A DNA stretch of 64,000 bases from Mycobacterium sp. 1245805.9. GTDB taxonomy: Bacteria > Actinomycetota > Actinomycetes > Mycobacteriales > Mycobacteriaceae. The notes beneath the pieces were generated by a model. That model did not search any database, was not told the origin of the DNA, and saw only the letters and a program-made list of their open reading frames with translations. A program made the translations under genes and the position numbers. Below are positions 10,466 to 20,200 of the stretch, one piece after another (positions within the stretch are counted from its first letter, which is position 1; every line of letters begins with the position of its first letter). The DNA lies in NCBI RefSeq assembly GCF_001672915.1, contig NZ_LZKR01000034.1, forward strand, positions 51,272-115,271, in the 5' to 3' direction.

Positions 10466-10494
10466 CTTGCGCGTTTCTTGCGCCAACCTTGTGT
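10466..10494. promoter_or_regulatory. SARP-type heptamer array B in kinase/sensor divergent promoter
   Basis: CTTGCGC (10466), CTTGCGC (10477) and CTTGTGT (10488) are spaced 11 bases apart between the TolB-like gene (start 10400) and the kinase (start 10591). The preceding block GCTGTCCTT is also present at the distant array 50477-50541. An EmbR-type SARP could bind here and autoregulate the locus; this is inferred from spacing and family knowledge. Confidence 0.6.
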
Positions 10495-10590
10495 GGGGTG
10501 ACGACCCGCCCGGGATGGCTCTCGCAGCAAAGAGCTGCATCGCCCGGCCGCCTCAGGAGATACTGCCTCCGTACCCGAGGAATCGAGGCG

Positions 10591-12003
10591 GTGGTGGTGG
10601 ACTCGCGCGTCGGTATGACGTTCGGCAATTACAACCTCACGCGTCTGCTCGGCAAGGGCGGCGGCGGGGTGGTGTACGAGGCGTACGACACCCGCAAAGG
10701 CCGGACTGTCGCGCTGAAGATCCTCGCCGACGAGCTCTCGACCAACGACACGTTTCGGGCCAGGTTCCAGCGCGAGTCCCAGGCGGCGGCAATGCTGCAG
10801 GAGCCGCACGTCATCCCGATCCACGACTGGGGCGAGATCGACGGCAGCCTCTACATCGACATGCGCCTGGTGCAGGGGCAGACGCTGCTCGATCTGATCG
10901 CGCAGGGCCCCCTTACGCCCGCACGCGCGGTGTCGATCATCGGTCAGGTCGCCGCCGCTCTGGACGCGGCGCACGCCGAGGGATTGATTCATCGCGACGT
11001 CAAGCCGCAGAACATCATCGTCACCCCGGCCGATTTCGTGTATCTCGTCGATTTCGGCATCGCCCAGACCAAGGGCGACCCCCGGCTGACGACCGCCGGG
11101 ACACAGATCGGCACCTTGAATTACATGGCGCCCGAACGGTTTAACGACAGGGCGACGACGCCCGCCGTGGATGTCTACTCCCTGGCGTGCGTGTTATACG
11201 AGGCGCTGACCGGCGACGCCCCGTTTGCGGGCGACAGCCTCGAGCACCTGGTGGCGGGCCACCTCGTGTTGCCGCCCCCGCGACCGAGCATGGTGAATCG
11301 GCGCGTTCCCGCGGCGCTCGACGAAGTCGTCGCGCGCGGCATGGCCAAAGACCCCGACGAGCGGTACGGAACGGCGGGTGCCCTCGCCCGCGCGGCGCAG
11401 CGCGCGTTGGGCAGCTCATCGTCCGAAATGGACGGCACCCGGCCGTTTACGACCGTGGGCTTGGCGTCAAGCGGCCCGACGGACGAGATCGTCACCGGGG
11501 AACTCCCGAAGCGCCAGTCGCGCGAAGACAAGCGGAGATGGCTGCTGCCGACCGTGATTGGGGTCTCGGCCGCCCTGATTCTCGCGGGCATCGGTGTGGT
11601 CATCGTGCTCGTCGCCCACTGGCCGAGCGGGCAGCCGCCGACCCCGCCACCGCGCGCCGCAGTGCCCCCGCTGATCACCGGTCCGGACCTGAGCGTCCTG
11701 CATCAGTCCTGCGACCAAGGCTTCTCCCTGCCGACGGCGACGGGGTTCGGCACCCACGCCGGACGCGGGACTCCGGAAACGTCATGCCTTTTCGCCAACA
11801 GCGTCCTGACGTCCTACTGGGCTGAATACGGCGACGCCAGCCCGCTGCCTCGGGCCGTGTCGGCGCCGGGCGCCGTCGACTGCAAGACCGTGCCCGGCGC
11901 GCTGTGCAATGGCTCGAACTTCCTCATGCACTGCCAGCAGCACCCGGGTGACAGCTGGATTACCTGCGTCGGGGGCAGCGGCGCCCGCGTGTACCTCTGG
12001 TGA
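10591..12003 (+). CDS. PknH-type transmembrane Ser/Thr protein kinase
   Basis: A 470-residue receptor-like kinase. Kinase domain (about 12-273): Gly loop GKGGGG 21-26, Lys43 in VALKIL, catalytic HRDVKPQN 134-141, DFG at 154, then YMAPERF. A juxtamembrane linker leads to one membrane helix (about 318-343) and an outside domain of about 125 residues. That domain has six Cys (HQSC, ETSC, VDC, ALC, MHC, ITC), unlike the usual PknH sensor fold. The sequence VDSRVG...FG.Y.L.RLLG at the start closely matches PknH, so I placed the start at GTG 10591; ATG 10615 is an alternative that would cut this segment. It precedes an EmbR-type gene by 64 bases and probably phosphorylates it, as PknH does EmbR. 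Confidence 0.9.
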   Translation: MVVDSRVGMTFGNYNLTRLLGKGGGGVVYEAYDTRKGRTVALKILADELSTNDTFRARFQRESQAAAMLQEPHVIPIHDWGEIDGSLYIDMRLVQGQTLLDLIAQGPLTPARAVSIIGQVAAALDAAHAEGLIHRDVKPQNIIVTPADFVYLVDFGIAQTKGDPRLTTAGTQIGTLNYMAPERFNDRATTPAVDVYSLACVLYEALTGDAPFAGDSLEHLVAGHLVLPPPRPSMVNRRVPAALDEVVARGMAKDPDERYGTAGALARAAQRALGSSSSEMDGTRPFTTVGLASSGPTDEIVTGELPKRQSREDKRRWLLPTVIGVSAALILAGIGVVIVLVAHWPSGQPPTPPPRAAVPPLITGPDLSVLHQSCDQGFSLPTATGFGTHAGRGTPETSCLFANSVLTSYWAEYGDASPLPRAVSAPGAVDCKTVPGALCNGSNFLMHCQQHPGDSWITCVGGSGARVYLW

Positions 12004-12067
12004 CGGCGGGGTCCGGCACGCCAGAATGGGTTTGACGCACCGCCGAGCCGAAGGGATTGCTACCGCG

Positions 12068-13201
12068 ATGGCCAACGACCCTCTCCGGTTCGGGGTGTTG
12101 GGACCGCTACAGATGAGCGCCAACGGCACCGAGATTGCGCTGGGCGCGGCGAAACAGCGGGCGGTCCTGGCGACGTTGTTGATCAATCGAAACCGCACCG
12201 TCCCGATCGACTCGCTGATCGACGCGGCGTGGCAACAGCAGCCGCCGCCCGAGGCGCGGGCGAGCCTGCACGCCCACGTGTCTCGGCTTCGCCGACTGGT
12301 GGGCACCGCCGGCGTGGATGCCGCTGCCGTTCTGGTCAGCACCCAGCCGGGCTATCGGCTCAACGTGCCCGACGAGGCATGCGACGTGGGGCGCTTCGCC
12401 GTCGAGCAAAAGGCCGGAATCGAGGCGGCCGCGGCGGGTCGGTTCGACCAGGCCAGCCGCCACCTGTCGGCCGCGTTAGCCGAGTGGCGCGGCCCGGTGC
12501 TGGAGGACTTGCGCGACTTCGAATTCGTGGAGGCCTTCGCCGCCGGACTGGCGGAGGACAGGCTGGTGGCGCTGACCACGCGTGCGGAAGCCGAGATCGC
12601 TTGCGGGCGAGTCCATTCGATTATCGGTGAGCTCGAAGCGCTGGTGTCCGAGCATCCGTACCGAGAACCGTTGTGGGCACAGCTGATAACGGCCTACTAC
12701 CTGAACGAGCGGCAATACGACGCACTCGACGCCTACGCTCGGCTGAAGACGACGCTGGCCGACGAATTGGGCATCGACCCCGGGCCCACCTTGCGGAGCC
12801 TGCACCAGCGGATCCTTCGCCAGGAGCCGCTCGACGTCAAACAGGTTGCCCGCGAAACGGCGACACGCGTTGTCGCGACGCTCCGTAGGCCGACCGAGGA
12901 ATCCCGCGAGTCCGCCGTGGCATACCTGCGCGACGCCGCCGGCGGTCGTCATCCGCTGCGCGGGGCGACCACCAGGATCGGCCGCCTCTCCGACAACGAC
13001 ATCGTCATCGACGACGACACCGTCAGCCGCCACCACGCCGTGATCGTCGACACGGGGAACAGCTTTGTGATCACCGACCTGCAGTCCGCCAATGGGGTCG
13101 ACGTCGCGGATCGACGGATCCGCACCAGCGCGACGCTGGCCGATGGGGACCGCATTTCCATCTGCGACCACGAATTCATCTTCGAAATATCTGGCGGCTG
13201 A
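12068..13201 (+). CDS. embR: EmbR-type SARP-BTAD-FHA transcription regulator
   Basis: A 377-residue regulator with winged-helix DNA-binding domain (about 1-95, FGVLGPLQM start), BTAD domain (about 100-250, ASRHLSAALAEWRGPVLEDL) and C-terminal FHA phosphothreonine-binding domain (about 290-370; IGRLSDNDIVI, VSRHHAVIVD, SANGV). This order and much of the sequence match M. tuberculosis EmbR (Rv1267c), which is phosphorylated by PknH and controls embCAB. Whether this is the true embR or a paralogue cannot be settled here. It follows the kinase in the same direction, so phosphorylation by it is the natural inference. Three heptamer arrays of SARP type in this window (7521, 10466, 50477) are candidate targets. 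Confidence 0.9.
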   Translation: MANDPLRFGVLGPLQMSANGTEIALGAAKQRAVLATLLINRNRTVPIDSLIDAAWQQQPPPEARASLHAHVSRLRRLVGTAGVDAAAVLVSTQPGYRLNVPDEACDVGRFAVEQKAGIEAAAAGRFDQASRHLSAALAEWRGPVLEDLRDFEFVEAFAAGLAEDRLVALTTRAEAEIACGRVHSIIGELEALVSEHPYREPLWAQLITAYYLNERQYDALDAYARLKTTLADELGIDPGPTLRSLHQRILRQEPLDVKQVARETATRVVATLRRPTEESRESAVAYLRDAAGGRHPLRGATTRIGRLSDNDIVIDDDTVSRHHAVIVDTGNSFVITDLQSANGVDVADRRIRTSATLADGDRISICDHEFIFEISGG

Positions 13202-13208
13202 ACATCTT

Positions 13209-14126
13209 TCAGGCTTGGGAGGCCGCCTTCGGTCGGTCGGTGACCTTCACGTCGCGTCCGGCGCCGGCCGACATCGTCGCCGCCTCGCCACGGGCCAGGC
13301 CGATGGTCGCAACGATCACCGCCACCGCGGCCACCGCCAGCAGGAACCATTCGGTGCCGTCGGCGCGCAAAGTTTCGCTCAGGACGGTGATTCCGAGCAC
13401 CCCTGCGACGACCGGCTTGGCGACGATGATCGTGGGAAGGGAGGCGGTCAGCGCGCCGGCGCGATAGGCGGACTGATGAATGATCATTCCGGCGACGCCG
13501 GCGAACAGCCACGCATACAACTCGGGGGTCTGCCACAACTGGCCGGGGTGGTGTTCGATCACGTCGACCACCCCCTTCATCAGCACCGAGAACACCGCCA
13601 GCAACGAACCCGCCACCGCCGCCAGCAGCAATGCCGCCGCCGGACGGTTCGACCAGATCCGGGCGCCCACCAAGAACAGCAGCAGCGGCGGGCCCATCAC
13701 GATGGCCACCACCAACCAGGCTGTGAGCGAGCCGCGCTCCTGGCCGCCCGCGGGTTGCCCGACCACGATCATGACCGCCAATGCGGCGGCCAGCACGATC
13801 GCCCACAGCCACTCGCCGCGGCTAACGCGATGGCGGGTCACCCGGGCGTAGATCGGCAGCGCGAACAGCAGCGCCGTCACCTGAAGCGACATCACCAACA
13901 GCACCGACCCCTCGTCGAGGGCCCAGGCCAGCAGGAGGTAACTCGAGATGTCGCCCAGACCGCCGACCCACCAACGTTTGTCGCGCAGCAACATGCCGAA
14001 CAGCGTCAGATGACCGACCTGCTTGTCGGTGACCTCCTGCGCGGAACGCTGCCGGATCACATTGCCGACCGCGGATGCCAACGCGGCGCACAGGGCGAGC
14101 AGCACCGCCAGGTTCGTATCCGACAT
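13209..14126 (-). CDS. DMT/EamA-type multi-pass transporter, copy 1
   Basis: A 305-residue membrane protein with about nine or ten hydrophobic helices arranged as two similar halves, typical of drug/metabolite transporters. It starts MSDTNLAVLLALCAALASAVG and has the sequence RQRSAQEVTDKQVG after the first helix. The second half has GALTASLPTIIVAKPVVAGVLG. A close paralogue lies at 45184-46080, sharing the QRSAQ(E/Q)VTDK motif and the ASLP...P.V.GVLG pattern. It converges with the EmbR-type gene (8 bases apart). The substrate is unknown. Confidence 0.8.
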   Translation of the reverse strand: MSDTNLAVLLALCAALASAVGNVIRQRSAQEVTDKQVGHLTLFGMLLRDKRWWVGGLGDISSYLLLAWALDEGSVLLVMSLQVTALLFALPIYARVTRHRVSRGEWLWAIVLAAALAVMIVVGQPAGGQERGSLTAWLVVAIVMGPPLLLFLVGARIWSNRPAAALLLAAVAGSLLAVFSVLMKGVVDVIEHHPGQLWQTPELYAWLFAGVAGMIIHQSAYRAGALTASLPTIIVAKPVVAGVLGITVLSETLRADGTEWFLLAVAAVAVIVATIGLARGEAATMSAGAGRDVKVTDRPKAASQA

Positions 14127-14265
14127 GGCATAACCTCCTCACCCGAACTCATTTCGCTGTTAGCTGGCTCGTCGTAGCGGATCCACGCCGCAAGCTGCTG
14201 ACTGGCTACCCACAAATCTAACCGCGACTCGTGAGAGGGGCGCGTCGACGGCTGCGCGGTCAGCC

Positions 14266-15135
14266 TCAGAGTGGGAATTTCGTGCCGGTGAGCTGTTCGG
14301 ACAGCTCCCAGAGCGCGGCGGCCGTGGTTGCGCGCCTGGCCGGCCAGTTTCGCCAGGTCGGCTGGCTGCGGCCGTAGAGGCCGAATCGAGGGCCGACGAA
14401 CGAATCGCCCGGCAGGTCCTGCGATGCGGCGTACAACGTTTGCCGGGCGCCGAAGTCGGCGTCGGTGGACACGATGCGGTCGACGGCCAACACCGCCGCG
14501 TCGCCGAATCTACGACCGGAGTTGCCTTGCAAGTTCGTGTGCGACCAACCGGGGTGCGCCGCCAGCGCGCGCAGCGGAGAACCGACCGCGTCCAAGCGCC
14601 GCTGCAGCTCGCTGGTGAACAGCAGGTTGGCCAGCTTCGACTGGCCGTAGGCCAGCCACGCCGAGTACGGGCGGGACTGCCAGTTCAGGTCCTTGCAGCT
14701 GATGTAGCCGATGTGATGCAGCAGCGAGGACACCGTCACGACCCGATCGGTCAGCCTGGGCAGCAGCAGGTTGGTCAATGCGAAATGACCGAGGTGATTG
14801 GTGCCGATCTGACCCTCGAACCCGTCGACCGTGACCGCGCGCTTCGTCGCCATGATGCCGGCGTTGTTGACGAGCACGTCGACTTCGTCGATCTGGTCGG
14901 CGAAGTCTCGCACCGAGGAGAGGTCTTGCAAGTCGAGCCGGCGCACCTCGACCTGAGCGCTCATTCGCCGGGCCGCGGCGTGCCCCTTGTCGGTGTTGCG
15001 CACGGCCAGGATGACGTGGGCGCCGACCCGTGCCAACTCCCGCGCGGTCACCTCGCCCAGCCCGCCGCTGGCGCCGGTCACGATGGCGGTGCGTCCCGAA
15101 AATGACGGCAGGTCTGCCGCGGTCCAACCTGGCAT
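14266..15135 (-). CDS. short-chain dehydrogenase/reductase, retinol-dehydrogenase-like
   Basis: A 289-residue classical SDR. The cofactor motif TGASGGLG is at 20-27, NNAG at 90-93, SS near 136 and the catalytic YGQSK at 163-167. The basic residues after strand 2 (VRNTDKGHAAARR) suggest NADP(H). Sequence style (EGQIGTNHLGHFALTNLLLP, AHPGWSHTNLQG) is that of the retinol-dehydrogenase-like and WW-oxidoreductase-like branch common in mycobacteria. Start 15135 was chosen because the Rossmann fold begins right after it and the upstream extension looks non-coding. It diverges from the lipid kinase gene. The substrate is not predictable. Confidence 0.85.
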   Translation of the reverse strand: MPGWTAADLPSFSGRTAIVTGASGGLGEVTARELARVGAHVILAVRNTDKGHAAARRMSAQVEVRRLDLQDLSSVRDFADQIDEVDVLVNNAGIMATKRAVTVDGFEGQIGTNHLGHFALTNLLLPRLTDRVVTVSSLLHHIGYISCKDLNWQSRPYSAWLAYGQSKLANLLFTSELQRRLDAVGSPLRALAAHPGWSHTNLQGNSGRRFGDAAVLAVDRIVSTDADFGARQTLYAASQDLPGDSFVGPRFGLYGRSQPTWRNWPARRATTAAALWELSEQLTGTKFPL

Positions 15136-15323
15136 GGCAGCCACCCTAGCTGCGAAGCCGCAGGGGCCGTCCCGGGCAATGGTTTTGGAACCACCGCGAC
15201 CATGCGGCGTTTCGCGTCGGCTCGCCCACTTAGCCGTCACGGGTATGGTGCGGAGATGGCCAGCGAAATTCCAGGTGGGCGCACGGGGCGCTTGTCGAGC
15301 TGGCGCGGGGTGGGGACGTCGGG

Positions 15324-16397
15324 ATGTATCTAGGGGTGATCGTCAATCCGCTCGCGCGCAAGAATCGTGCCGCACGCCACGATGTCGCCGCCGAGATGCG
15401 GCGCATTCTCGGCCCGTGGGGCGAGGTGCACGAAACCACCTCGGTCGAGGAGCTGCGCGACGCCGTGGCGAAGCTATACCCGCGGGTCAGCCACCTGATC
15501 AGCGACGGCGGCGACGGATCGCTGAACTGGTTGATCAACGAAACCCGGCACTGCGCCGACGATCCGGACGGCTGGCCCGCGTTCGTGCCCAGCAATGGCG
15601 GCAGCGTCAACGCCGTCGCTCGCAAGGCGCGGGTGCGAGGCCGGCCCGAAGCGGTTTTGCGCGCACTCGTCGCCGCGGCCGAGGCGAATCAGGCGCCGCC
15701 CGAAACGTTTCTGGACACCTTGGCGCTCGACGGCGAAACCGCCGACGGCGCAAAGTTTTACCGGCTCTGCTTTGGCCTGGCCGCCGGGGGCGTCGGAAAC
15801 CGGTTCTACGACAAGTACTACGACAACCACACGCATGGTCGGGCGGACGTCGTTCGAGTGATGGCCCGTTCGTTCGGCGACTACCTGACCAACAAGGTGG
15901 TCCCCGGGCACTCGAACAAGTCCAACTATGCGACGCGCCTGTTCGCTCCCACGCATGCGCGCGTGGTGATCGACGGCGTCGAGGTCCCCACGCGGACACA
16001 CACATTGCTGCACGCCGGCGCTATCGACCTGCACATCGGCGCAGGTTTCCGGCTGTTCCCGAAAGCGTCTGAACCGGGCGCGTTGCACTTCCAGGCCGGG
16101 TACCTGCGGCCCTCGAGGATCATCGCGCACCTGCCCTCGGCGCTCCGCGACGGAACGCTTCCGGGTGATCGGGTGCGCGACGTCAACGGCGAAGAGATGA
16201 TCATCGAGGCCGAGGACGAGCCGCTGTCGCCGATCATCGACGGCGAGCGTTTCGACGGCATCGTGCGGCTCGTGGCCCGCGCCGGACCGCGAATCCGCGT
16301 CGCACAGGTCGGGCGTCAACTACCGGCCGCGCTCGAAGCGCGGCCGCTGCGTGACGCGATGTCGCGCGGAATCGATTCGCGGCCTTCGGATTCCTGA
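15324..16397 (+). CDS. diacylglycerol-kinase-family lipid kinase
   Basis: A 357-residue protein of the DAGK catalytic-domain family. It begins MYLGVIVNPLARKN, the usual first strand (NP..G/N). The nucleotide motif is GGDGSLNWLIN near residue 55, and SNGGSVNAVAR near 92 replaces the usual GT.N.FAR. A Gly-rich stretch AAGGVGNRFYDKYY and C-terminal beta-rich region (DGE.F...) complete the fold. Such enzymes phosphorylate diacylglycerol, sphingoid or other lipid acceptors using ATP. The exact acceptor is unknown. No strong ribosome-binding site is seen before ATG 15324. It is transcribed away from the SDR. Confidence 0.8.
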   Translation: MYLGVIVNPLARKNRAARHDVAAEMRRILGPWGEVHETTSVEELRDAVAKLYPRVSHLISDGGDGSLNWLINETRHCADDPDGWPAFVPSNGGSVNAVARKARVRGRPEAVLRALVAAAEANQAPPETFLDTLALDGETADGAKFYRLCFGLAAGGVGNRFYDKYYDNHTHGRADVVRVMARSFGDYLTNKVVPGHSNKSNYATRLFAPTHARVVIDGVEVPTRTHTLLHAGAIDLHIGAGFRLFPKASEPGALHFQAGYLRPSRIIAHLPSALRDGTLPGDRVRDVNGEEMIIEAEDEPLSPIIDGERFDGIVRLVARAGPRIRVAQVGRQLPAALEARPLRDAMSRGIDSRPSDS

Positions 16398-16413
16398 CGA
16401 CGGGCGTGCGGCG

Positions 16414-16674
16414 CTACCGCTTGGCCTGGATGTTCCGCGTGATCTGCGCCGCGAGTTTTGGGTCGTTGAGCAGTTGGTCGACGAGCGTGGCAAGCACCTC
16501 TTGCCCGGTGACGCGCGCGACGCCCAGGCGGTCGGCGGCGTCTCGCTGCCAAATGTCGAGGGCTCGATGCTGGGCGGGCGTAAGGTCCACCGTTCGTCGT
16601 GTTCGGGGATTACGTGTTCGTCCGACCGCGAAGCGATCGGTCGGCGCCGCGGCCATGCGGTCCGGAGTGCTCAT
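16414..16674 (-). CDS. small basic protein, partition/antitoxin-like, function unknown
   Basis: An 86-residue protein with a basic N-terminus (RTRNPRTRRTVDLTP) followed by predicted helices (HRALDIWQRDAADRLG, VTGQEVLATLVDQLL). GGGAG lies about nine bases upstream of ATG 16674, supporting expression. The layout (short strand RTVDL, then helices) resembles small ribbon-helix-helix-like accessory proteins found beside ParA-type genes in actinobacteria, but no ParA gene is next to it here. It converges with the lipid kinase gene. Confidence 0.5.
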   Translation of the reverse strand: MSTPDRMAAAPTDRFAVGRTRNPRTRRTVDLTPAQHRALDIWQRDAADRLGVARVTGQEVLATLVDQLLNDPKLAAQITRNIQAKR

Positions 16675-17231
16675 CGGGTGACTCCCTCGTCGTAACCGGT
16701 ACGCGGTTGGTCAGTAAGTCAGTTTCAGTATATCCGTAGGTTCTGAGTCCTGCCCTGCCGCGTGGCCCCCCCGGGCATCTCGCTTACGCCGCGAACTGCC
16801 GTTGTCAGATGCCGGGCTTGGACGCGTTGGAAATGCAACTCCGCAATAGCGGCGAATTTGCAATGGAGTCCCTTTTGGCCGGAATTATCCGAACGCTTTC
16901 ATTGTCTGGTCGCATTCGGCTTAGTCATTACCTACGGAATGTCGCGTGTCCGTAAGTCAGTATCCGCGTATGTGCGCTGTACCAGGGTTTATCGAGGGCA
17001 ATCGGCGTACTGAGCTACTGAAACCAGTATCCACATAAACATTTCTGGCGAGTTAGAAAATGTGCTCGCTGTGGGATGCATCACTCGGACCTGTGAAGTC
17101 CGTGTGTGGCGGCCAAATGGCTTTGCGTGACGTCGATTAACGGCGCTACCGTGAGTGAATTGCGACGTCGCAGTTCTTCTTTTGATTTCGGCTTAATCGG
17201 ACCACCGACCTGGAAGGGGAGTGACTCCTCG
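16675..17231. other. 557-base A+T-richer non-coding region upstream of the lipid operon
   Basis: I find no credible gene here. Composition is visibly lower in G+C than the neighbours (30 of 60 bases in 16921-16980). The exact 10-mer GTAAGTCAGT occurs at 16714-16723 and 16952-16961, followed in both cases within a few bases by TATCCG. Related CAGTATCC occurs again near 17023. The stretch probably carries the promoter and control sites of the operon starting at 17232. An 83-codon open frame inside it has atypical composition and no recognisable fold. Confidence 0.5.
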
Positions 17232-20200
17232 ATGGAGACGCTGATCGATTACCTGCGGATGTGGGAAGCGCGGAAACCGGACCAGACCCTCTTCCGGTTC
17301 GTCGACGCCGATGGCCGCGAGCTCGAGCACTACACGTTCCGGAGCTTCGCGGAGCGGACGCGCGAGCTGGCCGCCTACCTGTCCACGGAAGCCGGGCTTC
17401 GGCCGGGAGATCGGGCGCTGCTCGTCTATGCGCCGGGTCTGGAGATGGTGGCCGCGTTCTACGCCTGCGCGCGCCTGGGAGTCATCGCCGTCCCGGTCAG
17501 TCCGCCCTTGCCCATGGCATTCGAGTCGGGGTTGGCCAAGCTCAGCTTCATCGCACGGGACTGCCAGGCCAAGGCGGTGCTGTCGACCAAGCAACTCGAG
17601 TCCGACTTCCGTCAGTTGCTCGGCCACCGGCAGGGCGCGATGCCGTGGCCGGAAGCCGAGCGGCTCCCGGAGCTGCCATGGGTCGCGACCGACGGGACGC
17701 GAAACTTCGGCGGCGCCCCCGTCGCCGACAAGCCCGGGCGGGTCCTCTTCCTGCAGTACACGTCCGGTTCCACCAGCGACCCCAAGGGCGTGGTGGTGAC
17801 CCACGCCAACGTCATCGCCAACGCGTCGGCCTTCCCCGACCGCGAGGTGGTGGTCAGCTGGCTGCCGCAGCACCACGACATGGGTTTGATCTCCGCCTAC
17901 CTGTTCGTCATGGTGATCGGCGGCAGCACGCACGCGATGTCACCGGAGGACTTCCTCAAGCGACCCTCATCCTGGCTGCGGCTCATCAGCGACGTGCGTG
18001 CCACCCGCACGCCCGCACCGAACTTCGCGCTCGAGTACTGCCTGCGCGAGGACAAGCTTCCGGCGTCGCAGCTCAAGGGCATCGATTTGAGCAGCCTCGA
18101 GTCGATGCTTATCGGGGCAGAGCCGTTGCGGGCCAAAACGTTTACCCGCTTCCGGGAGCGCTTCACTCCCTATGGGCTGCGACCCGACGCGGTCACCGGC
18201 GCTTACGGCCTGGCCGAGAACACCCTGATCGTTTCCGTGCGGGGCCGGCAGACGCTGGCCGTGAACAAGCGGGCCCTGCAGCAGAACGTGGTGCGGGTCG
18301 AAAAGGCCCTGCCGGAGAACAACAATCAGACCCCCCTGGTGAGCAGCGGCAAGCCCGCCGACGGGAACGTGGTCCGCATCGTCGACCCCGAATCCCGGCA
18401 GGCGCTGGGCCAAGGCAAGGTCGGCGAGATCTGGCTGGACGGACCGTCCAAGGGCGGCGGCTACTGGCATCGCCCCGAGGCCAGCGCGGAAACCTTCGGC
18501 GCCCGCATCGCCTGCGATGACGAGCACACCTACTTGCGGACGGGCGATCTCGGCTTCCTCTACGAGGGCGAGCTGTTCGTCTGCGGCCGCACCAAGGACC
18601 TAATCATCGTCCGCGGCGTCAACTGCTACCCGTCGGACATCGAGGCGGTCGTGGAACGGTCCGCCCCGCAGGTCCGGCACGGCTGCGTCGCCGCGTTCGC
18701 GGTCGAACGTGACGACCCCGAGGAGCAGGAAGCGCTGGTCGTGGTCGCCGAGGTGCGGGACGGTAACGACCTCCCGGACGGCAAGGCCCTGGCGCGAGCG
18801 ATCCGCCGGAACGCCCACATCGACCCCCACACCATCGTGTTTGCGCCGCCGCGCAGCATCCCCAAGACCACCTCGGGGAAGATCAGGCGTTCGCAGACGC
18901 GCCAGCTGTGGCTGGACGGCAAGCTGCCCGCGCTGGCGAGCTGGGTCAACCAGACGGCCCACCACACCCACAACGGGCCGGACGCCAGCGCGGGCCCCCT
19001 CGCACGCTTCCAAAATCTCATCGAGAGCTACGACCTCACCGGGTACGAAGATTGCTCCTTCGCCGACCTCGGGATCGACTCGCTCGCCTTGGCGGAGCTG
19101 CGCGCGGACCTGCAGGCGCTGCTGGAAGAGCACGGGGCGGGGGAGTTGGCCGAGGAGGTCAACACGCGACTGCTTCAGCGCCTGACCGTCGCCGAGTTCT
19201 TCCGGCTCATGCGGCAATTCGGCGATCGGTCCGGGCAGCCCGTCGAGGCCCTGCGGCAGGCGCTGGATCAGATCTCCGCCATGTACGAGGCGCAGGAGAT
19301 GGAGCAGATGCGCGCCGATGCGCGGCTGCCCCTGCCGCCGCTGCCGATCGCGCAATCGGGTCCGGCGAGCGACATCCTGCTGACGGGTGCCACCGGGTTC
19401 CTGGGGCCGTTCTTGGTGAACAGCCTGCTGGGGCAGACGTCCTACACGATCCACGCACTGGTCCGCGCCACCGACCCGGCCCATGGGCTGGACCGAATCA
19501 TCTCCTCGCTGCACCGCGCTCAGCTGTGGTCCCCGGCGCTGGAAGCCGAGGTCCGCGCGCGGGTGCGAGTGATCTGCGGTGACCTCGCCGAGCCTCACCT
19601 GGGTATCGGTGAGGCGGCCTTCCGGCGACTGGCCGAAAGCGTCGACGCCATCGTCCACAACGGCGCCTTGGTCAACTACGTCAGGACGTACGACGCGCTG
19701 CGCGCGGCCAATGTGGTTGGCACGCATGAGCTTTTGCGCCTGGCGATGACCGCTCACCAGAAGACGTTCCACCTGGTCTCCAGCACGTTCATCTACGGCT
19801 GGAGTACCGAGCCGGTGGTCGGGGAGTGGGATGCCAACACCAAGATGAGCGGCCTGGACTTCGGCTACTCGCAGACCAAGTGGGTCGCCGAGCAGTTGGT
19901 CCTCGCGGCGCAGCGGCAGGGGCTCGACGTGCGCATCTTCCGGCCCTCGCTGATCTCGCCCACCCGGGCGGGCTTCGGCAGCGTGGACGACATCCTGGTG
20001 CGCCTGACCGCGTTCATGATCGAGCACGGGGTGGCCGTCAACGCGCTCAACCAGCTCAGCATGCTGCCGGCGGACCTGATCGCCGATCACATCGTCGCGC
20101 TGATGAACCTCCCCGCCGAGGCCGGCAGCGTGTTCAACATGACCGCGGACGACTACTACAACCTGACGGACATCACGCGGATCCTGTCGGAACGCTACGG

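Noticed and set aside
16762..17013. An 83-codon open frame in the intergenic region before the lipid operon.
   Set aside because: No ribosome-binding site, no fold and composition unlike mycobacterial coding sequence.
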